Below, piece after piece: positions 35,943 through 50,173 of a stretch of DNA of 64,000 nt. Position 1 is the first letter of the stretch, and each line of letters starts with the position of its first letter. Both the position numbers and the translations under genes were made by a program. The stretch lies in NCBI GenBank assembly GCA_013396635.1, contig WBMW01000609.1:1-64000 (forward strand). Direction: 5' to 3'. This stretch comes from Penelope pileata (lineage: Eukaryota; Chordata; Aves; Galliformes; Cracidae). The notes beneath the pieces were generated by a model that did not search any database, was not told where the DNA came from, and was given only the letters and a program-made list of their open reading frames with translations.

Positions 35943-38900
35943 TTACAAAAAAATACAAAAATACATTTAAAGCATAAATAGCAAAGATATTACTGGTAGG
36001 TCATTACTTTGACTCAAACAGCTTGTAGTCTACTGTTTCAGAACAGTATAAATTATCAGTACCCTAGTAACGAGTTAACATTTGCTATGATTGTGGATGC
36101 CAACTTGTAAGAGGACATGAAGCTAAAAATATGGTACTAGCAGGACTCAGTATAACTACATGTATGTTAAGCCTCAAATCATATTACACCCTCCAATCAT
36201 TTTAATACTGAAGATACCTCTTGGAGGTTGATTAGGTTATTAATTCTTCAGAAAGATTGCGCTCTGCGCAGAGGAAATAAGGATGCATCCACAGATCCAG
36301 GAGCCAGGGCCACATGCTCACAGCCACAGTGACAATGCTGGTTTCAATGGCATAGGTAAGCAAATACAGTGAAGAGAGACAAGACAGCAGTTACAGCATG
36401 TGACTGACTGCTGGTGTATTTGGACTGCTATTATTATTTGGACTCTATTTGGTCAACTGCTATTCAGACTACTTCATATGTTGATGACAGATATGTCCTA
36501 GAAGAAAAAAAAAAAAAAAAAAAAAGAAAAAATTTTCCCAAAAAAAAAAAAAAAAAAAAAAAGGGGAAAACATTTCCAANAAAATATGGGCCAGAGAATT
36601 AAGACCAGAAAGCTTAATTTCATTCCTGTGATGCCTTAGTAATATTGGGAGCAAGACAGTTATTAGTTATAGGAGAAGAAACTAGCCATTAGAAGCAGCC
36701 TTTCTCTTGCATTTAATACTGAGCAGTCCTCAAACGAGCTGCTTTGTCCATAACAGAGCCAGGACAGACCCAGAGGTGCAAGAGTGTGGAAAGCTATTGG
36801 AAAGAGGAAATGCATCCCCCACATTCACAAAGAACAGGACTAGCAGAGCTTAAATCACAGCACATACAACTGCAGCTGGCAAGGACAGGAACAGAAAAGG
36901 TTTGTAACATCATGTTGAAGATCATGTAATCTTATCAGTGGGATCACTGAGAGTGGGTAAAGCACCCACTTCTCAGAAATATTGTAAACACAACTGACTC
37001 TACCTAAGTGTTGAAAACTGAACTAGATGACCTCCTGTGGCCCAGTCAGATCACTTTTTTCTGTTGATTCTACTGCTCTGGTTTCCTAGGACAGTTTTCA
37101 CAAATTTTATGACACATACAAAATTATTCCTCAAACAAATATCCAAATACAAATCACAAGAAATAGTCTTACTAATGATATTGACCAAGTTCTGTTTTGC
37201 AATGACTTCTTTGTCGTAAGTGATGAATGTAGCACATTATCCCCAAAATTACTAAGCAGCCTGTGAGGACAATTAATTTTTCTGAGAAATTACAAGGTAG
37301 TTAATTAATCTGACTTAAAGTTAATTAAAATGTTACTCCTTTAAGAAAAGAGTTGGTCCATTTAGCATATGCCAGTCTTTTTCCATTAATAACCTCAAAA
37401 AGAAAATATTATAAATTCTTGAATTTTATTTTAAAAGCTGTGGAATCTCTGTATATCATCCTCATTTCAAGAAAATTGAAGGTTAATTCTGGGTTATTAT
37501 TTGTTAATTTTTGCCTAACCACAATAAGATTAAATACTGTCATTGTGACATTAAAGCTAATTATTAACCAAATTTGCACACAAAATTTTTGTTGTTTGTA
37601 ATATATTAAGAATCTGAGGAATACTGGGTAAAGGCATCTGAAATGCAATGTAAGGACTCAGTTCTCTTCTCATGGAATTGATAAGGCACATGGCCACATG
37701 CCATTTACAACTGCTAGGAGAAGCAGCACTATCAGGAAAAATGCAACTATATATGCCCATAGAGATTGTAGAGATGTGACGCAGACATTGAGCTTTCCCT
37801 CAAATCAGATTAATTCTAGAACACTTTTTTAAAAAACATTATTTGCATATCTAGAAGATGCCAATCATCTTGCATTCTACCACATGCTAATACTTCAGGA
37901 ATACCAGGCTATTTTTTGTAAATATTTATGTGCACAATACTCAAATTTATAAATACTATTTCTGAGAATCTATGAATAAACATATTCCGGCATTTCCAAT
38001 AAAGCTTTCAACATCCTTTCATATTTTATGTTAATGCAACTTTATCCTCTCTTATTCCATCAGTTTATTTAAAGTATTTGAATACACTGAAGGAAAAGCT
38101 GTGATTTAAATTGCACAATAAGTAGTTGAAAGAGGGTTTTTATTATGCCTTGGTTTTAGGTATTCAGGTTTTGTTCTTCATTTACTGGCCAGCAAAGTAG
38201 AGACAAACTTATCTGAAATAATTTTTAATTTTCTTTTCCAGAGCAGATTGGAGACAAGAATTAGTTGAAATATACATACCAAAAATTAGTAATTTCAGAG
38301 ATATCTGTGTGACTTTGGAGAGATATCTAAACTGACAGCCACCAAAATTTTGGATCCTAATTTGCTCAGGTACTTTTCAACATGCAATAGTGTTGTGATG
38401 TGTCAGGTCTAGACATCAAAACACAAAACTAATCCACAGTCTTTGCTAAAAAAGTGTTAACATATTAATTGAATATAATTTAAAATTTTTCTAGAAGCAT
38501 GATCAAGATAACTATTCCCCTTCGTGAGAAAAAGCACCACAGTGTTTGACATTTTGGTTAAACAGTCTCCTACTGAAGAAATGGATGACTGTAATCAATT
38601 GGGGTCCATGACAGCAGACAAATGGAAATGTGCTTCAAATGTGCTCCTCATTTCAACACTTCCTAGCATTGCCAGGAGCTTCTGCTTTCATCATCAATGA
38701 GTCTTGCAGACACCTCCCCTTGCAATGGGAACAGACTATCCCATCAACCCTCCTCTGACCATATTCAGGGTTTTGAGTGGAGGTAGTAAAGGAAGTCTTC
38801 ACTGTGATCTGATTTTAAAGACTTCTAAAGCAGTATGACATTTTTAGGCAAAATATTATACAAAAAATTATTACTTATAGTGACCTTGAGCATACTTAAG

Positions 38901-38965
38901 AACCTGCAGTCAATTGTTGGTAATCCAAACTGAATTTCACATCTAAAGGAATAAGTATGAATTAG
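35943..38965. other. Unassigned DNA
   Basis: About 3 kb. It contains the A-rich tract at 36501-36562 with an unresolved base at 36580. A CR1-tail-like 25 bases near 37018-37043 (GAACTAGATGACCTCCTGTGG) is too short to call. AT-rich words with TTAATTAA at about 37296-37330 could be homeodomain sites. No gene was recognised. Confidence 0.45.
36501..36580. repeat. Poly-A tracts and unresolved base
   Basis: Two A-runs of about 22 bases each (36504-36525 and about 36541-36562) are separated by GAAAAAATTTTCCC, and a single N lies at 36580. The appearance suggests homopolymer-related assembly trouble rather than a biological sequence. Confidence 0.75.
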
Positions 38966-39494
38966 TGTCTTAGTTTCTAACTGAAACTTTTTCTCTTAGT
39001 GTCTGCTACAAAGCTGTGTTTTGGTTCTAGAAAGAAAACAAGGCTGATAACACTCGGCAGCGTTGAATAGAACCAAGGACATTTGCATGCCTCTGCCAGG
39101 AGAGTGAAGAGGCTAGGGGGGCCGCAGGAAGCTGGGAGGGGACAAGAACGGGGCAGCTGACCCAAACTGACCAAAGGGATATTCCATACCATATGACATC
39201 ATGTAATATAAGGAAGGGAAGTGAACTGGGAGGGCCTGTTTTGCTTGGGGATTGGCTGAGCATCAGTAGTGGTCGGTGAGCGATTGCTTTGTACAATCAC
39301 TTGGTTTGTACATAATTATCATTACTGTTATTTTATTCTATTTTCCTTTTCTGTTAGTAAATAGTTTTATCTCAACCCACGAGTTCTACCTTATTTCTTG
39401 ATTCTCTTCCCCCATCCCATCTGGGAGGAGGGGGGGGGGGCGATGAGCGAAAGGCTGTGTAGTGTTTCCAGGCCTGCCAGCTCAAACCACAACA
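38966..39494 (+). mobile_element. Solo ERVL-like LTR with perfect 5-bp target duplication
   Basis: A 529-base LTR running TGTCTTAG...CCACAACA, flanked on both sides by ATTAG (38961-38965 and 39495-39499). Five-base duplications are typical of ERVL-group elements. Landmarks are GGCTGATAACACT (39041-39053), GACCAAAGGGATATTCCATA (39169-39188), the TATA-like ATATAAGG (about 39206-39213) as the probable promoter, TTAGTAAATAGTTTTATCTC (39355-39374) and a G-run of about 10 at 39431-39440. There is no coding sequence on either side, so the copy is a solo LTR formed by recombination between two LTRs. Confidence 0.93.
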
Positions 39495-42400
39495 ATTAGT
39501 TTATAAGTTTCAGTGCAAACATCAGCTCGAGATCTAAAGTGCTTATGAATTGAAACAAGTTCATTTAATTCCTAAACAATAGATTGAATCATGAGAGAGA
39601 GTGCTTTTAATGGGATATGGATAATCGTAAACCTGATACGCAGTCTTGGGGGGAAAGAGAAGTTAAAGTGTATTGTCCAAAATGATCAAAACAGATCCAA
39701 GAAGATCATCATTTAAGATAAGATCATCCATATTTGGGCTACGTAAATTTAATTTCTAGAGATCATAGAGCAATATGATTTTCTACTTTCTGTATTTAGT
39801 AACGTTTGCATTTAGAAATACATGACAATAACTTAACGAAACTTGAGCCTCTTGTACAAGATGGTTTGAAGCAGTTTACAGAATTCATATGAAGTTACTT
39901 TATAAAGCAAAAATTTGTCCTCTGGGGCTTTCTATGTATGTATATAGATATAGTCAAAAGCAAGAATCAGAAGATAGGAATTAGAAATGATACAGGGAAG
40001 GTGAACTTGCATATCAGCTTGAGAATACAGATGGAAATGAAGGTGTATATAATCAGGCACTTTATATTAGCATTATTGATTACCTGAAGGGTGCTAGCTG
40101 TCACAGGCAAATGTCAGATGCTCTAATTAGATTACTGTACAATTTGTATAAGAATTAAATGCACAGGGGATTGCATATAAAACAATTGCAGTGAATGTGT
40201 CTTTGTTTTTCACACTTGTTTTTCTTCAGCAGATCCTTTACATCTGCTGGACAATGACACCAAGAACAGCTTCTGCATGCAGATTTGTTTTGGGATGTTC
40301 AGTAACTTTATGTATGCAGATAGTGTGACTCTTATCTCTGGTTTACCAGTGGATCTACAAAACCTCTCAGAAAGATTAATTACAGCTCGCATCATTTTTG
40401 GCCTCTAGATGTCATGTAAAGAACATAACAACAAAGAAGAAGCAAAAGAATTTTGATTATGTCCATCAGAGAAAGCAGGGAGAACAGGTAGGTACTGGAA
40501 TTTTTAGAAAGGTTAGATTTTCTGTTTTCATCTTTGTAAATAACTTAAGTTCTTAAAAATAAATGGGAAGCAGGAAGAATTAAATTACATGAAAGAAATG
40601 TTACTGGTTGAATAACTACTTCTGTAAATCAGCAATATCTGAGAAAATACTAAATGAGGTTGAAGAACTCACAGATGTCGTATAACTGGTATTCAGGGTT
40701 AAAATGGTATATAAAATATTATAGCTGTCAAGGATGTAACAGAAATATAGTTATACATCTGACCTTTTGCATCAGACTCTGCCTGTAGTCCCAAGTATTT
40801 TTCAAAATACTCTTGATAACACTCATAAAAACAATTTTCCAAATACTTTATTTGCAGTTTTAAACTGCACAATGCTAACACCGTAAAAACACTTTGCTCC
40901 ATAACAGCATTTATCCAAGGATCTTAAAATGCATTAGTCTTGCAAGTATCATATAAAATAAGTAAACAGAATTATACTCATTTTTGCAGATCAGTGAATA
41001 GAAAGAAAGCTAGTGAAATACAGGTCACATCTGTAACTCCAAGTTGATACAAAACCAAAAGTGGAACCTCAAATTCCTTTCCTCACCAAATTAAACATTC
41101 ATTATCAAATATTAATAAAAAATATGTCAGGGAACCAATTTAGATTCTACAAGGAATCTTACAGGACAATTTTTTTAGAGAGCATGTCTTTCTGTCTAGT
41201 AAGATACTGGAAAACTGTTAGGTGTCTGCAGGTTTAGATGCCATTAGAGGACAGCTTCTCATCTTTATGCAGGCATTGAGCATCCTAACACAAGATACCC
41301 ATGTTTAGCAGATACTCAAAGAAAGTCTGTGTCCTAAATGTTGAGACCTGCACAGTATGTATAGATAGGGTAGAGTAAAGCTGACCTTATCCTTGACAGC
41401 CACAAACTAGTATTTATAAGTTATGCAATACTAGGGTTCTCCAGAGCTTCTCCATTCTATGGCTCTGTCAGCCATAAATCCCTTATTGTCCAACACCTTG
41501 TGCCTTTTCCTCTCCTACATACCTCTCTGAAGGCCATCATTGCATCTATCAAACTACCAAAATAAAAACTTTACCTCAGAGCTTCTGTTCCTACTAAGTA
41601 ACAATGCTCCCAAGCACAGAAGCACAAAAACTAAAATCCAGCTTGTGTCAATTATTCACTTCCTGCTGATGGCCATTTTGAAGTGACACTGTAAGTTACT
41701 ATACAGCACTGCTTAGAGTTTGATAGCACTTTCACACTTCTTTAGGTATCTATTTTTGATTTTCTCCCACTAAAATGTTTTTCCCTTTTGAGCATTCTTA
41801 TTAATCAAAAATAGCTGCAACAGACTGACCATGCTTATCACACTCAGTAGATCTAATCCTTTAAGTATGCCATTTCCAGGACTTAAAGAATAATGAGATT
41901 AGACTCCAATTACAACCAATACATTCTGCTTGAAATTTACAAGTGTCTCAAATGCCTAAATACACTCAGCCTTGATACACAACACTGAATATTTTTAATA
42001 ATTTGGTATTTGGTACTTGTAGATTTATTTCACTTCTGTTGAAAGTCAAGACTCAAAGAGAAGCATTTCAATATAAAATAACAATATTACCTAGCATCGT
42101 TAACCCACAAAATCAGACCCCATTCCTCACCTCGCCTTTTTCCTATGCTCTTCTGAGATTGTGAGAAACATTAAACATTAAGCAAAAAAAAAAAAAAAAT
42201 TTAAGAAAATGACTTCTTACCTCAGCTTCTTGCAATTATGTCCCAGCTAGGTCAGCCACTTTCCATCAGCCAATTCAAACTGCCAGGAGGAGTTAAGAGT
42301 CGAATTTTGTGTTTTGTGTCTTACTATGCAGGCTAAAAATTGTGAAATATTTTGTTCTCATGCAGACCATTTCTGCCCTAAAACAGAAATCTTATTTCTT

Positions 42401-45400
42401 AATTTCTTTGCAAATAATAATTTATATCAAAAGGTTGCCCAATCTATTGAACAAACATAACATGACACTAGCTTATAACAAAAAGTAAATGAAACTGTAT
42501 ATGATCAAATGGTAACACTTCTGCAAATGCAAGTGTTAAGCTGTAACATCTTGAAGTCTCATGGTCAAAAAATTCCATTCAAGTTGGCAGGTTCTATTCT
42601 GAATAGTCCTAAATTTCTGCCTAAACTGACATTTGGCACATCACATCTTTGAGGTCAAATTCAGAAGCTTTGGAATAACAGTTCATGAGTGCAAATGATT
42701 CTCTACTAGTATAAACAGTATGGAAAAGAACTGAAAAGATTAAGCAGGAAATTATTTTAAAAGCATGTTTTTTCCTATTCTAAAAGATCCTAACCTTGAG
42801 AAGAAAATAGTTTCAACAAATTAAACAATGAAATACAAATGAATTTTTAAAACACCATTTAATATTTTGTGTCTTGAAATTAATTAAATTAAAATATATT
42901 TCAGGAATACAAAGTGCCTTTTACTCAATTTAATCACTGGTTAATTTGATCCCCCATTTAATTTGATCAAAACCCCAGGAATCAAATCAGCTGTATTAAA
43001 AATAGCAAAACTTTCACTCCTTATTTTGATTAATTTTGATCGCCTTAGGCATGTAATATCGGATAATTCAATCACTGGTTATAGAACATTGCCGTTTTAA
43101 TTAATTATGAAAATGAAAAAAATTGAGTGAGAACAGAGGTAAAAGCCCAAGGAAGAAAATGTATTTATAACAAAAGGACAATTACAACTCAATGTTGTGT
43201 TATTAAGACATTGTCACTAAAAATTTTAGTTCTACCATTTGTCGTGGTAACCTACTTGCTTACTCTTCAAACCTGATCAGCACCTTAACCTCAGATTATA
43301 CTGTAAGTATAGAAGATCAAAAATTGTTATGATAAAGAACTGTTTCCTCTTGAGATTTACTTGCAAGGAGAGGCCACTCATAATTAATACACATTTTAGC
43401 ATTCTAAGGAATTTCAATCCTATCTCGAGGCAAATCTCCTTGGACAGGTGGTTGTCCCTGATTTTCCACCTCTTCATGAAAAAGATGCTGTAAGAACAGT
43501 CTCAGGAAGCAAATGCAATTATTTAAACAAAGCTGAGGATTGGAGGGAAATGAAAAGGTCTATTCACTATTTTCGATCCCTCTTGTTTTATTCTCCTTTC
43601 CTTCTAACTACCCACAACATCTGGTTGGAGAAGCAGAAGAGGTAATTCTGGTGTCTCAGGAGAGAAAGGCAGATTTCCTGAAAAAGTGTTCGGGCTGGTA
43701 ACACTGTGAAAACTGTAAAAGATTGGTGCCATAATTACGTGTTGATCAAGTAGGTTAGTATCATATAGATAAATGATACTGTAACTTGTCTGCATAAATA
43801 TGGCAAGAATGCCAATGTCAATGATAAACATAAGTAATTTCAAATGTAGGGATCCAAGGTAATTATGATTACAATAATAACACAGCATTTAGGGAAACAA
43901 AATTAGGAACTTGTTACCTTTTTTTATGTTTTTCATTTTCTGTTTGCTTTTTTGTTTGGCTGGGGTTTTTTTTAGGATTAATAACACTGGCTCACTGGTC
44001 TATGAATATGAATACAAAACTAGTGGAATTCTGAGACAGAATTTGTCATCTCTTGGTCAAGCACCAGCCGAAGTTTTAAAGAGGTTTCTTTGGTTTTTTT
44101 TTTTTGCTTATTTTTAGTTTGATTTAGTTTGGCTTTGTTGTTTGTTTGCTTACTTGCTTTTGTTTTTGTTTTTAGCAAATTAAGATCTCCTAAGATCTAA
44201 CCTAGAGGTTAGATATACTTGTCTCTCAATTGCTCCCATATTTCACTAATACATATGATACTAAGAATAATGAAAGGACATTGAATAACTAAAGCTCTGA
44301 TCAGTACAAATATGAGATTCATTTTAAATTGATCCATCAAAATAATGAAATATATTTTCCTCCCATCATATATAATTTTTTGGGTTACAATTGGGCTCCA
44401 TTTTCTTGAGTAAACTGAGACATATATCCCATGCTGACATAAATTTGGTAGACATAATTTTTTAGGATGATTTCACCTCTAGAAAGACCCAGGCCAACAG
44501 ATGATAAAATAGTTACCATAAGTCAGCTTCATTGAAAAAAGGGAGTATTCTGGGAACATCTTCTCAGACTCAGCACACTAATGTAAACCAGTGAGATTTT
44601 TCATAGCTAATTCTTATTTCATCTCTTTTTCTCATTTTTTTGGTTCCATTGTTCAATCCAAATTACAAAGCAACAAAACTTTGAATTATTGGACTGTCAC
44701 TCAGACTGAAATTTCTGAACCATATAAATCCCTGGCCTGGCAGCTGTGATCAAAACACACACAGTCTTGTTTTTGTTCTGCTGCACAATGTACTTTTTGG
44801 GACTGGCTGGAAAATCGATCTCCCACATGAAATACAGCTATTTAGCAGTTACTTTACCATATTTGAGTCACTATGGTCAAAAATTAGTATATTTTCTTGC
44901 TTAGCCATCCCAGCTACTCCTTGTCTATCATCAGAAAACTCGTATTTGTTGAGATTGATTTCCCATTCAATTTTCACATTGCCATTCCAACATTTAGTAA
45001 TTAAAATTATTTCTTCCAGCACAAAACATATTGATTGTGATAAATTTTCTGTCATTTTTCATTCTTATAATCTAAACAGATTGCAAATGTTGCTCTATGG
45101 TTGAATAAAATTGCTGAAAAGTTCCTACAGAGAAAACAATCGTTCTTAGTGACCTTAAAAATTAACTCAGTTTATTCAGACATTTTTAGTGTAAAATTGT
45201 GATAGGGGAAGAAAATTTTATCAAGAAGTCAGTCCATACATCCAGTTGAATGTATTCTGAATTGTTCAGCCTTTCCTATATTTGATGTGCACTTGTTTCA
45301 GACTCAGAGCTATTCTTCAAAACCACATAGACTGCCTTCAGCAGGTAACATTAGTAATTGGTCAGATATGCAGGAGACGATTTCTACAGACAGTTTAGAT

Positions 45401-48400
45401 TGAAAGAAAATGTTATGCCCTAAATACTAAAAAAAAAAAAAAATGCTAACAGTAACATTCAGAAGAACATTACCATGGTGTTTGCAGTACTCCTTTTTTT
45501 TATTGTGTAATCTACGAAGACAACTCAAAAAACCAATGGTTTAGTCTTTTTATTTCTTGGTAAATTAGAAAACAGACTGTGATTAAAAACTTGATTGTGA
45601 GTATAAATAGACTAAGAAACAGAAGCAACACTGGGCTACAACTTTGTATCATTTCATAAAACAAAGAAAAATAATGCATCCATGTTAAAATTTTTCTTGA
45701 TTTCTACTCATGCTTTCTCATATTAGCAGATATTGTTGTGGACCAGATAGAATAAACTTACCTTCTTTCTTCTTCCCAGGATATGAGATATTCCATGTCT
45801 TAAGGACCTGCATTGTATTTAGTTTTCCATGTTTAAAAGCAAACTGTTGAAATTGATTGTTTTGAGAAACCATGGCATAATTTCCATTTTAAGTAGTTCT
45901 TTAAGTTGTGAAAATGCAACAAAAAAATGAATGTAAGTCATTTTCAAATGTACTTTCACAACTTTTCAAATTTAATTATTATAAGAACAGTATCACTATA
46001 TTAAAACCTAATTACCTTATACTCTTTCTGGCTTCATGACAATGCTCACAAAATGCTTAGTATTCATGTAACATGCTACCTTACCCTGTAATATCACCAT
46101 ATTTATGGAAAGAAATTGTAATCCTCTTTACTGGCTCAGGTTAATTCCAATAAAATATTAAATCCATTTTCTAATCTAAATGAGTTCATTAGGAGAGGCA
46201 TGGTACTGAGAATACCAAACTCTCTATAGAGTTCAGCTTCATTACATTTCAGCACTGTGCATTTCCAGAGCTGTTGTACTACATTTATGAGGATTTATCT
46301 GTACTGTTCCAAAAACATTCATCCTAATTCTGCTCCTTCTGTGCATGCTAATCATGAATATGTTAAGTGGAAATACTAAGCGAGCAGCCAATCTCATCCC
46401 CAGATGGGTTCAAGTTATGATTACAGAAGCAAATTTGCCATAAGCACTCTTAAAGCAGTGCCAGAGAAGAGGAAATGAAGGTTTGGATATTCTGTTTCTT
46501 TCTTAACCAACACCCTTCCCCCACCCCATCTCCCCACCGCCTTCACCCTTTTCTTTTTTTCAATTGTGCGTAGGTGAGGTGAAAAAGAAGATCTTTAAAA
46601 AGAGAAGTTGCAAGATGTTTAGAGGGCTGGTATTTCCAGCCTGATGGAAACTATTTACCTTACATTAAGCCTTTAAATATTATGCATGGAATAATTCTAA
46701 ACGATATGAAGCAAACTCCTTTTGGCTAAATTCTGGCATCTTCCATAGATTTGAGGACATCTCTCCACAAAAAATAATCCCTGCAAGAACTGTTGGCTAA
46801 GTACAGTTCGCACAAACTTTACTCCAAATGAAACTATTAACTTCATTAAACTAAAAAGCAGTGGATACAATTACTTTTACCCAGGATTCTACAGCAGCCC
46901 AAGCAGAACTTTTCATAGACACAACCTGTGTTTTAGATGAAGAAACCATAAAATAAAATGCATATAACAAAATATATTCTCTATTTTTATTCCTGTGCCA
47001 TATATTACATGCATTAGTGATAGAACAGTAGAAAAGACCTTGTTCTTCAAATCCTTTCTTTTTCTCTTTGGAAGAAATAAACCATGATTTTCTTGCACGG
47101 TTCATGATTCCCATATGCTATCCCACAAGCAAGTCACCAAAACATTTATTGGCCACACACATACACTTACTTACACTACTGAAATATAGACAACATGGGT
47201 CAGTAGCTACTCTTCTATCTAAACATAGCAGTTCTATACTGAATTGCAAGAGCACAACTACTCTATTCTCTTTTACAGTCCTCATCAGAGTTAAGACAAG
47301 TAAAAGTGAATAGATCTGTTCTTTACCTTTGAAGAACGAATAGGAATGACTAGTAAACAGAAGGACATGCTTCCTCTCTGAATAACTTGGCCAATATTAG
47401 CTAAATGGCCACTGGTTGTCACTGTTGCTCCACAAAACAGGAGCTACAGACGTGAACTCGTTCGTAACAGTCCAGACTTTCGGTGGATCTCTTTACATGC
47501 CCTGAGGTAAAGGTATCCACTGAATTTTAATATTTTTCAGAACTGGATTGGCAGGTCAAAAAGAGCAGCTTGTCAAAGACAAAGAAATCAGATAATTGGA
47601 AGCTGTGTAGAGCTATGACAAAAAACACAGCAGAGCTGATAGTACACAGAACAAAATTAAATATAAGTGCTAAAAAAATATGTTTTAATAACAATTCATT
47701 AACTCCCTTCTGATGTCCAATATGTAATTTAAATGTGTCATTTTTATGATGATTTAAAGCCCAATCATGCAAATACTCCTAAATGTAGTGTTACTCACCT
47801 GAAATAGTTCTCTTTACTTTACAGAAGTTGTTAAGTTTGCGTATTACAGAGCTGACCTCCAACTATGTAACCGTCAGTGCTTACTTCTTTGAGTAGTGTC
47901 AGTTGGAAATTTGCTTAAATTACAGAACCCTCAGACTCCAGCTGCTAAGACAAAAGTGGTTCTCTTCACAGTGGCAAGCAATGAATTTCCTAGTTTGCAA
48001 GAACAATTAATTAGTATATAATTGCCACAAAATTAAATCAAATTCATGTGAAATAGATCTTCCTCCACTGGTTCCTTAAATTCTTCTGAATAATTATCCC
48101 TCTGGAGATAAAGGAATGACCAATTATTCGATTTCAACAGAAAGCATTATTTTTATAATCAATGGAACAAGGTTTCAGAGATTCTGAGCAATGTGTCACA
48201 CTTTACCCTGTTAACAATTTTATTTTGGCTCTAACATTGGGAAGTTATGCCACAGAAAGGGCCAAGTTTTGAAACAGTTTCCTTAAGATTTTCTTTTACT
48301 CATACAAAAAACGAAAAGGAAAAATTCAGATAGAAACCAGGATACAAATTTTAGGTTGGCAGTTATGGACTCCTCTTTAGAAAGAAAGCATATTATTTGA

Positions 48401-50173
48401 GCTTCATATAACTAAGGAAAAACCAAGTTTTTAAGATTAAGAAACTTTGGTTGGGCTGCCTTTTTAATGAGTATACTTGAAAATATGAACACAACATTTT
48501 ATTGAAAGTAAAAATAATTCATTAACATTCATCTTTCTAAACAGTAGTACCTGCTTAATTAAAAAGAATATACTTTTCAGTGTGATATGTTTATATTTTA
48601 TTTCAGTGATCAATTAATACATGAATAATAGTGGCATATTAAATATATTTCAAGAATATTTTCAACACTATCTGGTAACACATCTTCAGACTGTTCCTCT
48701 GGCAAGTTCATTTTTCTTGAATATTTTATGCTTTTCTCTCACTTTCGCTGTTTGAACAAGTTTTTTATTCATATGTTCATAGTTCAATCAGACTTCATTT
48801 ACTATATTTATATTTTTGAAGTAACCAGCACTAATTTCCCACACAGACAATATATTTCTCTAAGCCTAGACAATGACTTCAGTGGCTAGTATTTCCACTT
48901 GGCATCAGTTAAGAGTGCAAAAACTCCCAAAGTTCAGTCATTACTTCTTTGAGTTCAAAAGCTCATGAAGCACAAAATAAACTAAAAAACAGCAAGTTAA
49001 AACCAAAAGTGATGAGTAATTGAATCCCCGCAATGACTGAGAAAAGAAGGATACTTTTAACTATGCTTTCCGTTCCACCACACAAAAATTTCTTCCTTAA
49101 GACAACACATCAGCTCCAGTTTATCAAAGAAACAGGTCTCCCCAAACAATGCAATGAGTGGACTTGAGTTACTGGCTTGTTTAAAGGAAACCTTCTGTTG
49201 AACGATGCTGTGAAATAATTATTGTGTTCATTTAAGAGGAGCTGATAATCTGTCCCACATATAGGTAGGGGATTCGCTCTTTACATTTCAGTTCTGTGCC
49301 CTGCCTCTGAGAATTTTAATGCTTCATTCTCATTATATTTGGACCACAAAAGAGTCAGCGGATCTGTGGAGCAGTATCAAACTTTTGCAAGCCATAGTGC
49401 AGTGGCTTTCAAGTGTGTCTGAGTATCCAAAACAGAGAGATTACTCAATTATTGCATAAATTGGAGCCTTCTTTTGTGCCCTACTAAAATCTTGGACTCT
49501 CCATTCCTTAAATTTAAAAAATAAAAACAGAAAATAAGAAATGGTATTTTATTTTTAAGTATGGTAATAGGGGAAAAATTACTTCAACCTCAGAAAGCTA
49601 TTTTACAGCCCTTTGTAAAGTATGTAAGTTACAGGTTATTCGCAACCTGACTACATTTCACTATATTCAATAGTAATTAGTTTTCTGATGCTATGGGGTT
49701 TCTAAAATTGTCATTTCAAACATTTTCAGAGAGAGATCCTGAATTTCTATAATCAGTCTTTTTACCATGACACTTTGAGAATGGAAAATGCTACTGCATA
49801 TGGACAAGTCAACTTTTACATGACTTCTTTGAGGGAATTCTGTTAAGGGTTTATAAACATCTTTCCCAGCATCTGCTGAGGAGAAGGTACATCAAAACCA
49901 AGCTGTGACATCAAGCTGAGAGATAAATCCACACAGGGTTGGTTTTCAGAGCTGAAGAACACCTTCCCAACAGGGAACCGATGAAGGATTGCAGCATCCA
50001 TTTAAGCTGAACACCTTGAAGCTAGTCTACCTGTCTTGGGAGCAGACAAAGGAATTTTGCTGTCCAGAAACTAGAAGCAGACACCCTTGAGACAAAAAAA
50101 AAGCTGTTGTAGTCATATTATTGTGGGCATATAGATGCTTTTCGTTCTCAATATATAAGGATTTTAGTAACAT
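39495..50173. other. Long AT-rich unique stretch
   Basis: About 10.7 kb, the longest repeat-free run of the window. No domain was recognised in any frame. A poly-A of about 17 lies at 42183-42199 and another of about 15 at 45429-45444. A cluster of TAAT-core and TTTGATC words lies at 42850-43110 (see findings). The lack of interspersed repeats could mean constraint or chance. Confidence 0.45.

Noticed and set aside
37018..37043. CR1 tail-like word
   Set aside because: About 25 bases resemble the CR1 3' UTR, but no ORF2 sequence precedes it and no ATTCTATGAT tail follows.
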